A stretch of DNA of 64,000 nucleotides from CBDIHH01 sp965279095 (lineage in GTDB: Bacteria; Pseudomonadota; Alphaproteobacteria; Caulobacterales; Caulobacteraceae), in NCBI GenBank assembly GCA_965279095.1, contig CBDIHH010000003.1, positions 248,001 through 312,000 on the forward strand, read 5' to 3'. The position numbers were made by a program, and so were the translations under genes. The notes below the pieces were generated by a model that made no database searches, was not told where the DNA came from, and saw only the letters and a list, made by a program, of their open reading frames with translations. Every line of letters begins with the position of its first letter. The first letter of the stretch is position 1. Positions 32,632 through 40,793 of the stretch are shown piece by piece.

Positions 32632-34368
32632 ATGAGCAGTCAGACACGCATCTTGATGGCGATCGTCTCAGCGGCGATGGCCCTGCCACAGGCCTCCAGC
32701 GCCGTCGCTGGCCCCCCTGTCGCGGCCGCCAATTACAAAGCGCCCGTCCAGCCGGGGGCGGCGCGCGCGGCGTTCTCCGCGCCGGACACCCGGACCCTGA
32801 CGCCCCAGCGCTGCCAGGAGCTGGCGGCCTATGCATTCAGCCGGACCCGCGCGTCGCCGACGAGAGATCGTCTGGCTCAGATCCCCGACGCGCCGACCTC
32901 GATCCTGAACGCTGTCGTCGTGCCGGCGGAGCGCGACGTGCCAGAGGTCTGCAAGGTCAACGGGGTCGTGGCCCCGAACATAAATTTTGAACTCCGCATG
33001 CCGACCGGCGCCTGGAACGGCAAGTTCATGCACTACGGCTGCGGGGGAGCGTGCGGCGTCATCTACAGGCCCCAGTTGGAAGAGCCGTTGAGCCGTGGCT
33101 ATGCCGTCGTGGCCAGTGACATGGGCCATACGGGTTCGCCCAACAACTGGGCATTCCTCTACGGCAATATCCAGGGCATCCTGGATTTCTCCTATCGCGC
33201 CACGCATGTGGTGACGCTGGCGTCCAAAGAGATCGTCGACGCCTACTACGGGACCTATCCCCAATATTCCTACCACCTCGGCTGTTCGACGGGAGGGGTC
33301 CAGGGCGTCATCGAGGCGCAGCGTTACCCGTACGATTTCGACGGCATTATCGTCGGCGCTCCCGCCTATGGCACCGGCCCCAGCTATAGCGCCTGGGCCA
33401 TCCACGCCAATATCGACGCCCAGGGCAACGGCATCCTCGACCCCGACAAGCTCCCCATGGTGCGCAAAGCGGTCCTGGCCGCCTGCGACAAGCTGGATGG
33501 CTATGAGGACGGACTGCTTCAGGATCCCCGCCTGTGCCGGTGGGATCCCGTCGCCATCCAGTGCGAACGCACCATCGACGCCAAGACGTGCCTGACGCCG
33601 GCGGAAGTCGGGGTCGTCCGGAAGATCTACGCGGGGCCGTCCAACAGCAAGGGCGAAAGTCTCGGGTTCGGACCGACCGGCATGCTGCGCGGCTCCGAAT
33701 ACGAATGGTCGCCCAGCTTCATCGGCCCCAAGGGTCAGCCGGCCCGTGATCCGGGCAAGCTGGCGTCGGATTACGGCGACGGCGTCTACCCGCCGGCCGC
33801 CGCCAACGCCGGTCACGACTACGACTACGACGTCGATCCCTACCGCGGCAACAGCCTGCATCTGGGCGCGATCCTGGGGTGGGCGCGCTATGCCATGAAC
33901 CCGGATCTTCGGCGCTTCAAGCAGTCCGGCGCTAAGATGATCCTGTGGCACGGGTGGGATGACAACGAAGTCGCTTCCGGCGCCTCCACCGACTACTACG
34001 ATACCACGACCCGGACCATGGGCGGCGAGGCCGCGACCAAGGACTTCTTCCGGCTGTTCATGCTGCCGGGGGTCGGACATTGTCGTCGAGGGCCCGGCGG
34101 TGACTCAGTGGACTGGATTTCCTATCTCGAGAACTGGGTCGAGAAGGGGCAGGCGCCAGACCAGGTTGTCGCGCACCATCTGGTGAAGGAGCAAAGCTAC
34201 CTGGGGCTGCCAAGGCCAAGGTATCCGCTGCCCGCCGGCGCCTATGACAAGACCCAGGCCGTGTTCGCCTACCCCGATATCGCCACCTATGGCGGCTCGG
34301 GGGATCCGAAATCGGCGAGCAGCTGGGTAAAGGCGCCGCGCCGCGACGCCGCGGCGGCGGCGCAGTGA
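32632..34368 (+). CDS. Secreted tannase/feruloyl esterase-family protein 1
   Basis: From the ATG at 32632 (AGGGAT upstream) the protein has 578 residues with a Sec signal peptide (MSSQTRILMAIVSAAMALPQ, Ala-rich cleavage region). The tannase-family core shows YGCGGACGVI near 137, SDMGHTGSPN near 163, the elbow YHLGCSTGGVQGVIEAQRYP with Ser219, calcium-lid Asp-rich sequence near 275, MILWHGWDDNEV near 437 (Asp) and MLPGVGHCRRGPGGDSVDWI near 477 (His, with the paired Cys). It cleaves ester bonds of aromatic acids such as gallate, ferulate or MHET-like esters. First gene of a long operon; it overlaps the next start by 4 bp. Confidence 0.88.
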   Translation: MSSQTRILMAIVSAAMALPQASSAVAGPPVAAANYKAPVQPGAARAAFSAPDTRTLTPQRCQELAAYAFSRTRASPTRDRLAQIPDAPTSILNAVVVPAERDVPEVCKVNGVVAPNINFELRMPTGAWNGKFMHYGCGGACGVIYRPQLEEPLSRGYAVVASDMGHTGSPNNWAFLYGNIQGILDFSYRATHVVTLASKEIVDAYYGTYPQYSYHLGCSTGGVQGVIEAQRYPYDFDGIIVGAPAYGTGPSYSAWAIHANIDAQGNGILDPDKLPMVRKAVLAACDKLDGYEDGLLQDPRLCRWDPVAIQCERTIDAKTCLTPAEVGVVRKIYAGPSNSKGESLGFGPTGMLRGSEYEWSPSFIGPKGQPARDPGKLASDYGDGVYPPAAANAGHDYDYDVDPYRGNSLHLGAILGWARYAMNPDLRRFKQSGAKMILWHGWDDNEVASGASTDYYDTTTRTMGGEAATKDFFRLFMLPGVGHCRRGPGGDSVDWISYLENWVEKGQAPDQVVAHHLVKEQSYLGLPRPRYPLPAGAYDKTQAVFAYPDIATYGGSGDPKSASSWVKAPRRDAAAAAQ

Positions 34369-35201
34369 GCCTGTCCGCCCCCGTGAACCGCCGCAGCGCC
34401 CTGGCGGCGGTCATCGCAGGCGGGGCGCTGGGAGCGGGCCTGATGCAGGCCGAGCAGGCGGCTGCGCTGACGCTGCAGGGAGACCCCCTGAAGACCTGGC
34501 TGAAACTCTACGCGGACCTGTCCGGCCGAACGACCTTCGCCCTGGCGCGGGGGTATGTCTGGGGCTTCCTGCCGCAAGGGGACGACGTCAGCCTCCAAGC
34601 CTTCCGCAAGCGACTGTATGGGTATCAGAGCCTGACCGCCCGGCAGGCCGTCACCAAGCCTGGCGGATCGGTTGTCCTGAAAACGAAAGGCTGGACGTTC
34701 TACACTGACCCGGACACCGATGCGGTCATCACCGAGCTGCTCAATCCCTACACAGGGAAGATCGTCAAGAGCGCCCCGATGTCGGGCGCCGCGTCGGAGC
34801 AGATCGTCGGCCAAGCCCTTGGCCCGGGACAGGATGGGCCGTTCGGGGAGATGCGGATCCAGACCGTTGGCGGGCATGCCTTCGTGAGCAGCGCCAAATT
34901 CGCCCGGTTCCAGACGGGCGGCATAAGCTGGTTCAAGCTCGAGGGCGACCTGACCGACTATGCCTGTTCAGCCGCTGATCTGACGAACGCCGCGCTGACC
35001 CACATTCCCTCGACCTGGTCGCACAATATCGTCGCCGAGTGGCAGACCTGGATGAACATGCACGGCGACCCGGGCCATATCCTCTTCAAGGGCAACGGCG
35101 CTCATATTGGCGACGGCGACAAGATCCCCGCCGATGTCAGGCAAGCGGTCGACACGCATTTCCCAAACACGCTCTCGCCTGTTCTGGCCTGGAATGACTA
35201 G
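34365..35201 (+). CDS. DUF1838-family protein with Tat-type leader
   Basis: 278 residues from a GTG that overlaps the tannase stop (GTGA). The N-terminus VNRRSALAAVIAGGALGAGL is a twin-arginine-like leader, so it is probably exported. DUF1838 landmarks are FYTDPDTDAVITELLNPYTG near 110, equivalent to the YFRDP.TG....W.NP.TG block of the cytoplasmic copies, and the C-terminal W..WM.MHGDPGHILFKGNG followed by ...IPADVR..VDTHFPN. It sits between an exported esterase and a small exported protein, pointing to a periplasmic role. Much diverged from the 14447 and 20154 copies. Function unknown. Confidence 0.7.
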   Translation: MSLSAPVNRRSALAAVIAGGALGAGLMQAEQAAALTLQGDPLKTWLKLYADLSGRTTFALARGYVWGFLPQGDDVSLQAFRKRLYGYQSLTARQAVTKPGGSVVLKTKGWTFYTDPDTDAVITELLNPYTGKIVKSAPMSGAASEQIVGQALGPGQDGPFGEMRIQTVGGHAFVSSAKFARFQTGGISWFKLEGDLTDYACSAADLTNAALTHIPSTWSHNIVAEWQTWMNMHGDPGHILFKGNGAHIGDGDKIPADVRQAVDTHFPNTLSPVLAWND

Positions 35202-35202
35202 C

Positions 35203-35514
35203 ATGTCCGTCCACCTTTATCTCGCTGTGGCGATCATGGCTGCGGCGCCGGCCACATCCCAGGTCGACCTGCCGTCGGGGGGGACCGACTGGGGCGGCGG
35301 CTTCCACAGGACGTCGGACTCCAAGACCGACACGCCGGCGACCAGCGGGGCGGGGCCGACCACGCCCGTCGCCAGGGCGCCGGCCCCCGCGGCGCCGCCC
35401 TCGCCGCCGCCGGTGATGACCGATTGGGGCGGCGGCTACTTCAAGGGCGGCGACTCGGCCTCGGTGACGCCGGCATCGAGAGGCGCCTCCACCGCGCCAG
35501 ACACGTCCCGGTGA
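35203..35514 (+). CDS. Small exported Pro/Ala-rich protein with duplicated T-D-W-G-G-G motif
   Basis: From the ATG at 35203 (an ATG at 35194 overlaps the DUF1838 stop) this encodes 103 residues. MSVHLYLAVAIMAAAPATSQ is a short Sec-type signal. The mature part has two copies of a short motif, TDWGGGFHR near 27 and TDWGGGYFKGGDS near 70, separated by a Pro/Ala/Thr linker, and a Ser/Thr-rich tail. No family recognised. It stands between an exported DUF1838 protein and a methyltransferase, 22 bp before the latter. Coding status rests on operon position, frame conservation and motif duplication. Confidence 0.55.
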   Translation: MSVHLYLAVAIMAAAPATSQVDLPSGGTDWGGGFHRTSDSKTDTPATSGAGPTTPVARAPAPAAPPSPPPVMTDWGGGYFKGGDSASVTPASRGASTAPDTSR

Positions 35515-35536
35515 CATTCAGCTCGGAGATTCCGTA

Positions 35537-36592
35537 ATGGCGGCGACGATCGACTACAGGCTGGGGCAGCGCGGCCGCGCCGGCATGGATTTCCTGCTGG
35601 AGTTGAGCCGCGCCCGTGGCGGGCTGATGCGTGAGGTCGCCGAGGAACTGGACGCGGCGGGCGTATCCGAGGGCACGCTTCCGGCTGACCTCGACGACCA
35701 GCATGCCTTCGTCGGTCGCAGCCTCGCGGACGCCCCCGCCTGGGCCGTCGCTGGGAAAATCCAGGAGTTCTCGGCGGTGACCCACGGCATGGTCGCTCAA
35801 TCCGCGTTCGAGGAAATTCGGTCGCAGCTCTATCCGACCTTCCGGGACCTTGAGGCGGCCGGCCCAGCCACTCTGGCCGCGGATCCGGCGCTGTCGCTCC
35901 CCGCCTATTACGACAACGTCTGGTTCCATCGGACCCGGGGCGGGTGGGACGGGCATGCCGACCAGGGTTTCATCCATGGCGAGATCATCCATCGCCATTA
36001 CGTGGGTGCGCTCTTCGGCGGCGATATCTTCGCCCAAAGACGTAGTGTCCTGGAGGATCTCCCTCGCCGGGACTTCCGCAATATCCTCGAGCTGGGAACG
36101 AGCGCCGGCCACTATACGGTGGCGATCCAGGAAGCTTTCCCAGCCGCCCGGATCACGGGCATCGACCTCAGCGTGCCGATGCTGCGACAGGCCTTGCGAA
36201 TGGCGAACCTCAATGGCTGGGCCTGGGACCTGAGGCAGATGGCGGGGGAGGCGACGTCGTTCGCGGACGGCAGTTTCGACCTGGTGACGGCGTACAGCTA
36301 TCTGCATGAGTTGCCCGAAAGCGTCATCCGACAGACCTTCAGTGAGGCTCACCGGCTGCTTGAGCCGGGCGGCTACGTCCTGATCAGCGATGTCACCCCT
36401 TATCTGGCGCAGGACAGGATGAAGGTCTGGCGCGCTGACCACGACGCCATCACCGGCGGCGAACCCTATTGGCGCGAATCCGCAAGTCTGGACTGGGGCC
36501 AAGTGGCGCGGGGTGCGGGCTTCGAACTGGTGGAGTCATACGGGCGCGGAGAGCGTCAGTTCCCGTGGAGCGTCATGGGACGCAAGGCATGA
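35537..36592 (+). CDS. Class I SAM-dependent methyltransferase with N-terminal helical domain
   Basis: 351 residues. The C-terminal Rossmann methyltransferase domain starts near 175: NILELGTSAGHYTVAIQEAF (motif I; the usual GxGxG is GTSAG), ITGIDLSVPMLRQA (motif II acidic residue), then FDLVTAYSYLHELPE near 255 and EAHRLLEPGGYVLISDVTPY near 275. About 170 N-terminal residues form a separate, mostly helical region with no recognised family. In an operon with an esterase and an acyl-CoA synthetase it may methylate, or act in demethylation of, an aromatic O-methyl group; this is inference. It overlaps the next small gene by 4 bp. Confidence 0.8.
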   Translation: MAATIDYRLGQRGRAGMDFLLELSRARGGLMREVAEELDAAGVSEGTLPADLDDQHAFVGRSLADAPAWAVAGKIQEFSAVTHGMVAQSAFEEIRSQLYPTFRDLEAAGPATLAADPALSLPAYYDNVWFHRTRGGWDGHADQGFIHGEIIHRHYVGALFGGDIFAQRRSVLEDLPRRDFRNILELGTSAGHYTVAIQEAFPAARITGIDLSVPMLRQALRMANLNGWAWDLRQMAGEATSFADGSFDLVTAYSYLHELPESVIRQTFSEAHRLLEPGGYVLISDVTPYLAQDRMKVWRADHDAITGGEPYWRESASLDWGQVARGAGFELVESYGRGERQFPWSVMGRKA

Positions 36593-36834
36593 CCGAGCCA
36601 GCAGGCAAGGATTTCGCCGGCAGCAACGCCGTCCTGCGCTTGGCCCTCGAACTTTGGGTGGTCAAGGATCGCCAGTTCGCGCTCGAGAGAGTGCTGGAGG
36701 GGCAGGGCCTAAATGTGCAGACGGCGCTCGCCAACTGGGCGCCGACGGTCGAGGACAAGGCGCTGCTGGACGCGCAGCGGACCCAGTTCATCGCCGCCGT
36801 GGTCGAAGCTCTGCGCCCGACCGGTGGCTCATGA
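36589..36834 (+). CDS. Small conserved-context protein coupled to the methyltransferase
   Basis: 81 residues starting at an ATG that overlaps the methyltransferase stop (ATGA). The sequence is helical and acidic (LRLALELWVVKDRQFALERV...), with no signal, membrane segment or metal motif. I do not recognise a family. Tight coupling suggests it may be a subunit or partner of the methyltransferase, or a small helper of the amidohydrolase 49 bp downstream. Confidence 0.5.
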   Translation: MTEPAGKDFAGSNAVLRLALELWVVKDRQFALERVLEGQGLNVQTALANWAPTVEDKALLDAQRTQFIAAVVEALRPTGGS

Positions 36835-36883
36835 CGGGTTCGCCGCCGCAAGCTGTCGATGCTCTTCAGCTTGGGCCTCTGTC

Positions 36884-37735
36884 ATGACCGGCGCCATCGA
36901 TATCGTCGTCAACCTGTTCACGCCCTATGAGGTGGAGAACAACCAGACAGGCTTTGACGCCAACTTCACCTCCCAGGTCCGTATGCCCGAGCATATGACG
37001 ACCGGGGTGACGATGGATGATTACCTGCGCAAGATGGACGCGGCGGGCATCGAGCGATCCCTGCTGATCGCCGTGCGCGCGGGCGATCTGGCGATGAAGG
37101 GGTCGTACGAGATTCCCTACGCCCAGGTGGCGCAGTGGTGCGGCCGATATCCCGACCGTTTCTCAGGCCTGGCCGGCGTCGACCCCTATCGGGGGATGCA
37201 GGGACTGAGGGACCTAACCCAGGCGGTGAAGGAATACGGATTCGTCGGGGCCCATCTGTACCCGCACTGGTTCAAGCTCGCGCCCGACCAGGCGCTGTAC
37301 TACCCCTATTATGCGAAATGCTGCGAACTCGACGTGCCCATCATGATGCAGGTGGGCCAGAACCTGATCTATCAAAAGGATGTCCGGCTGCCGAGCGTGG
37401 CCCGGCCGATCCTCCTCGATCAGGTGGCGATAGACTTTCCCGAGTTGACGCTGATCGGCATTCACATCGGCGTTCCCTGGACCGACGAGATGATCGCCAT
37501 GGCCTGGAAGCATCAGAACGTCTTCATCGGGATCGACGCCTATGCGCCAAAATACCTCCCGCCGGCCCTCAAGCACTACATGAACTCCTACGGCGCCGAT
37601 AAGGTCATGTTCGGGACGGACTGGCCGGTCATCGATCCGGAACGGGCGGTGCGCGAGATGAAGGCGCACGACTTCAAGCCGGCCTCCTATGACAAGATCA
37701 TGCGCGGCAATGCGCTGAAGGTGTTCCGCCTGTGA
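36884..37735 (+). CDS. Amidohydrolase-2 family protein lacking the HxH metal motif
   Basis: 283 residues of the ACMSD-like amidohydrolase family: YGFVGAHLYPHWFKLAPDQA near 117, LIGIHIGVPWTDEMIAMAWK near 188 (metal-site His region), VFIGIDAYAPKYLP near 211 and KVMFGTDWPVIDP near 240 (Asp). The first strand reads AIDIVVNLFTP where active members have D-x-H-x-H, so both N-terminal metal ligands are absent (V and N). It may bind metal differently, use a non-metal mechanism or be non-catalytic. Its stop overlaps the GTG of the acyl-CoA synthetase (GTGA), so the two are coupled. Confidence 0.78.
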   Translation: MTGAIDIVVNLFTPYEVENNQTGFDANFTSQVRMPEHMTTGVTMDDYLRKMDAAGIERSLLIAVRAGDLAMKGSYEIPYAQVAQWCGRYPDRFSGLAGVDPYRGMQGLRDLTQAVKEYGFVGAHLYPHWFKLAPDQALYYPYYAKCCELDVPIMMQVGQNLIYQKDVRLPSVARPILLDQVAIDFPELTLIGIHIGVPWTDEMIAMAWKHQNVFIGIDAYAPKYLPPALKHYMNSYGADKVMFGTDWPVIDPERAVREMKAHDFKPASYDKIMRGNALKVFRL

Positions 37736-39285
37736 GCGCGACGCCGCTGCCCTTGGGGTTCCGGCCGCTTACCTTCTCCAGCGGCTTCCGGGCGTCGGCG
37801 CGCCGGACGCCGGCGAAGGTCGCGATGATCATGGATGGCGAGCGGCGGACCTATGCTTCGGTCCTGGCCAATGTGAACCGCACCGCCAACCTGGCGATCG
37901 GCGGCCTGGGCCTGCGGCCGGGGGACAATGTCGCGATCATCGCGCCCAACTGCATGGACTACCTGGAAATTGTCGCCGGCATTTCGGATATCGGCGCCGC
38001 GGTGGCGACGCCCAACCCCAAGCTGACCCCGGGTGAGTTGGCCGACATCTGCAACGACGCCCAGGCCCGCGTGCTGTTCGTCCATCCCGATTGCGAGGCG
38101 CAGGTCGACCGGTCTCTCCTGGCCACGGTCGAACGGATCATCATCCTGGGTGCGCCATACGAGGCCTTGAAGGCGCAGGCGTCGGATAGATTCACGCCTC
38201 CGCCCATTGCCGAATGGCAGACCTTCTCGATCCCCTACACGTCGGGCACCACGGGACGCCCCAAGGGCGTCATGCTGCCCCACCGATCGCGGAGCCTGGG
38301 GTTCCTGGCCTATGCGGCGGAATACGGCATCTACTCACCCGAGGATCACTTCCTGTCGTTGACGCCCATGTGTCATGGCGCCGGCCTGGCCTATGCCTTC
38401 TGCTCGATCTTCCTGGGCGGCACGCTGCAGATCATGGGCGGGTTCGACCCGGAGGCGGTGCTGCGCACGCTTCATGCCGGCGACGTCACGGGAGTCTTCA
38501 CGGTGCCGACCCACTATCACGCCATGTTCAGCCTGGAGCCCGCCCTTCTGGAATCCCTGCGGGGCAACCGGCTGAAGGGCATCGTCGCCAATGCGGCTCC
38601 CCTGTCGCAGGACACCAAGGAACAGATCGTCGACTACTTCGGTGATGGGCTGCTGAACGAAACCTACGGATCGACGGAAGCGGGTGTGGTGACCAATCTG
38701 CGGCCGAAGGATCAGCTCCGCAAGACGCGCTGCGTCGGTCAGCCCTTTGTCGGCAACCAGATCAAGTTGGTCGGTCCAGACGGGCAAGACGTCGCGGCTG
38801 GTGAAGTCGGCGAACTTTATTCGACGTCTGCCTATCTGTTCAACGGCTATTGGAAGCAGCCTGATCAGACGCAGGACGCCTTCAAGGACGGCTGGGTCGG
38901 GGTCGGTGACCTGGCCATGGTCGATGACGAGGGCTTCTACTATATCGTCGACCGCAAGAAGGACATGGTGATCACCGGGGGCGTCAACGTCTATCCCCGC
39001 GAAGTCGAGGCGATCCTCGACCAGCATCCCGACATCCTGGAATCCGCGATCATCGGGGCGCCCGACGCCCGATGGGGCGAGCAACTGGTCGCCTATGTGG
39101 TCTTGGATCCAGGCAAGCGTGGCTCTACGGATGACCTCGCGGCGTTCTGCAGAACCCGCATGGCCCCGTTCAAGCAGCCCAAGATTTTCCGCGCCATCGA
39201 GGCGCTCCCCCGCAACGCCAGCGGCAAGGTGCTCAAGACCAGGTTGCGCGACCTCCACGCGACGGGCTCTCCGGAGACTGTCTGA
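37732..39285 (+). CDS. AMP-forming acyl-CoA synthetase (class I adenylate-forming enzyme)
   Basis: 517 residues from a GTG start. All adenylation motifs are present: PYTSGTTGRPKGVMLPHRS near 165 (A3 P-loop), NETYGSTEAGV near 308 (A5), GWVGVGDLAMVDDEGFYYIV near 385 (A7), DRKKDMVITGGVNVYPREVE near 405 (A8) and LPRNASGKVLKTRLRD near 492 (A10 with catalytic Lys). It converts a carboxylic acid, ATP and CoA to the acyl-CoA. In this operon it probably activates the acid released by the tannase-like esterase or a later aromatic or aliphatic intermediate. Confidence 0.92.
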   Translation: MSATPLPLGFRPLTFSSGFRASARRTPAKVAMIMDGERRTYASVLANVNRTANLAIGGLGLRPGDNVAIIAPNCMDYLEIVAGISDIGAAVATPNPKLTPGELADICNDAQARVLFVHPDCEAQVDRSLLATVERIIILGAPYEALKAQASDRFTPPPIAEWQTFSIPYTSGTTGRPKGVMLPHRSRSLGFLAYAAEYGIYSPEDHFLSLTPMCHGAGLAYAFCSIFLGGTLQIMGGFDPEAVLRTLHAGDVTGVFTVPTHYHAMFSLEPALLESLRGNRLKGIVANAAPLSQDTKEQIVDYFGDGLLNETYGSTEAGVVTNLRPKDQLRKTRCVGQPFVGNQIKLVGPDGQDVAAGEVGELYSTSAYLFNGYWKQPDQTQDAFKDGWVGVGDLAMVDDEGFYYIVDRKKDMVITGGVNVYPREVEAILDQHPDILESAIIGAPDARWGEQLVAYVVLDPGKRGSTDDLAAFCRTRMAPFKQPKIFRAIEALPRNASGKVLKTRLRDLHATGSPETV

Positions 39286-39416
39286 ATGGCCGCTCCACGC
39301 TTTTTGTGTGAGTCCGCGGCCGAGCCGGATGGTGGCCACGCCCCGAGATTGACGTGCCCTCCGGTCAGTCCCCTGTCCGGCGCGTCCTGACCACCACCCC
39401 CATCAAGAGGCGCGCC

Positions 39417-40778
39417 ATGGCTGATCCCGAACGACTTCAGGATGCGCCCCCTTGGCCTAGCCCCGTCGCCGGCTGGTATGCCGTCATTGTCCTGTTGCTG
39501 GCCTACACGATCGGCTACATCGACCGCGCCATCCTCAGCATCCTGGTTGAGCCGATCCAGGCGGATCTGGGCATCAACGATACGCAGGTCGGCCTGCTGC
39601 ATGGCTTCGCCTTCGTGATCTTCTACGTCAGCCTCGGCGTGCCGCTCGGCTACATCGCGGACCGCAGCAATCGCAAGGGGCTGGTGATCGTCAGCATCGC
39701 CCTGTGGAGCCTGATGACCGTCCTGTGCGGCCTCACCCGGACCTACGGCCAGCTGTTCCTGGCGCGGGTTGGGGTGGGAATCGGAGAGGCGGGGCTGTCG
39801 CCTGCCAGCTATTCGATGATCTCGGACTATTTCCCGCCCCACAAGCGCAGCGCCGCCTTGGGAATCTATACGATCGGGATCTATCTGGGCTCCGGGCTGG
39901 CCATTATCACCGGCGGGCTCGTCGTCGCCGTGATCGGCGAGCGGCCGAGCCTGGTCGTGCCCCTCCTCGGCGAGATGCGATCCTGGCATCTCGTGTTCAT
40001 CGCCGTCGGCCTGCCGGGCCTGTTGGTCGCGGCTCTGGCGTCGACCATAAGGGAGCCCGCGCGCCGCTTGGCGCCGCAGGACGACACGGGCCCTCGCTCA
40101 TTGGCCGCCGAGATTCGACGCACCCTCGGCCAGCTCAGTCGACACCGCCGCGCCTACGGCCTGCTGACCCTGGGCTTCGCCTTCCTGGGCGTGCCCTTCA
40201 ATGTCGCCCTGCTCTGGGCGCGGCCGTATCTGTCGCGCCATTTCGGAGTGTCCCCTGCGGACGGCGCCTTTCTGGTCGGGTTCACCATGCTTGTCTGCGC
40301 CACGGCCGGCATCGTCTGCGGCAGCCTCTTGTGTGATCGGTTGCAATCGAAGGGACGCGCCGACGCGACGGTGCTCGTGGGCCTTTGCGCTTCCCTGCTG
40401 GTGCTGCCGCCGGTGATCCTGTTCCCCTTCATGCCAAGCCTGGCGACGGCGGTGGCCGTACTCGGCGTGCTGCTCTTTTTTGGAGCCTTCGCCTACGGGG
40501 CGGCGCCGGCGTCGCTGCAGCTGATCACGCCAAACCGGATGCGCGCGACGGTCTCGGCTCTGTATCTCGTGCTCGTGAACCTCGTTGGCCTGACCGCCGG
40601 CCCGCTGATCACCGGCATGCTCACCGACTACGTGTTTCATGACAAGGCGGCCGTCGGCTGGTCGGCCGCCCTGGTCGGGGCCGGCAGCGCGGTGATCGCG
40701 GCCATCGCCTTTGCCAGCCTGCGCAAGCCCTATCGAGAGGCCGCGGCCCAGGCCGGCGGCCTTTCCGGCGCCGCCTAA
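39417..40778 (+). CDS. MFS transporter 2 (spinster-like/ACS-type)
   Basis: From the ATG at 39417 the protein has 453 residues with 12 predicted membrane segments. It shares with the 5772 carrier the segment-1 block AYTIGYIDRAILSILVEPIQ, LGVPLGYIADRSNRK near 65, RVGVGIGEAGLSPASYSM near 110 and the segment 10-11 region (LQLITPNRMRATVSALYLVL). It belongs to the spinster-like group often placed with aromatic-acid or steroid catabolic genes in alphaproteobacteria. Last gene of the operon, 131 bp after the acyl-CoA synthetase. Probably imports the free acid. Convergent with tannase 2. Confidence 0.87.
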   Translation: MADPERLQDAPPWPSPVAGWYAVIVLLLAYTIGYIDRAILSILVEPIQADLGINDTQVGLLHGFAFVIFYVSLGVPLGYIADRSNRKGLVIVSIALWSLMTVLCGLTRTYGQLFLARVGVGIGEAGLSPASYSMISDYFPPHKRSAALGIYTIGIYLGSGLAIITGGLVVAVIGERPSLVVPLLGEMRSWHLVFIAVGLPGLLVAALASTIREPARRLAPQDDTGPRSLAAEIRRTLGQLSRHRRAYGLLTLGFAFLGVPFNVALLWARPYLSRHFGVSPADGAFLVGFTMLVCATAGIVCGSLLCDRLQSKGRADATVLVGLCASLLVLPPVILFPFMPSLATAVAVLGVLLFFGAFAYGAAPASLQLITPNRMRATVSALYLVLVNLVGLTAGPLITGMLTDYVFHDKAAVGWSAALVGAGSAVIAAIAFASLRKPYREAAAQAGGLSGAA

Positions 40779-40793
40779 GGCGTTGCGTCAGCC

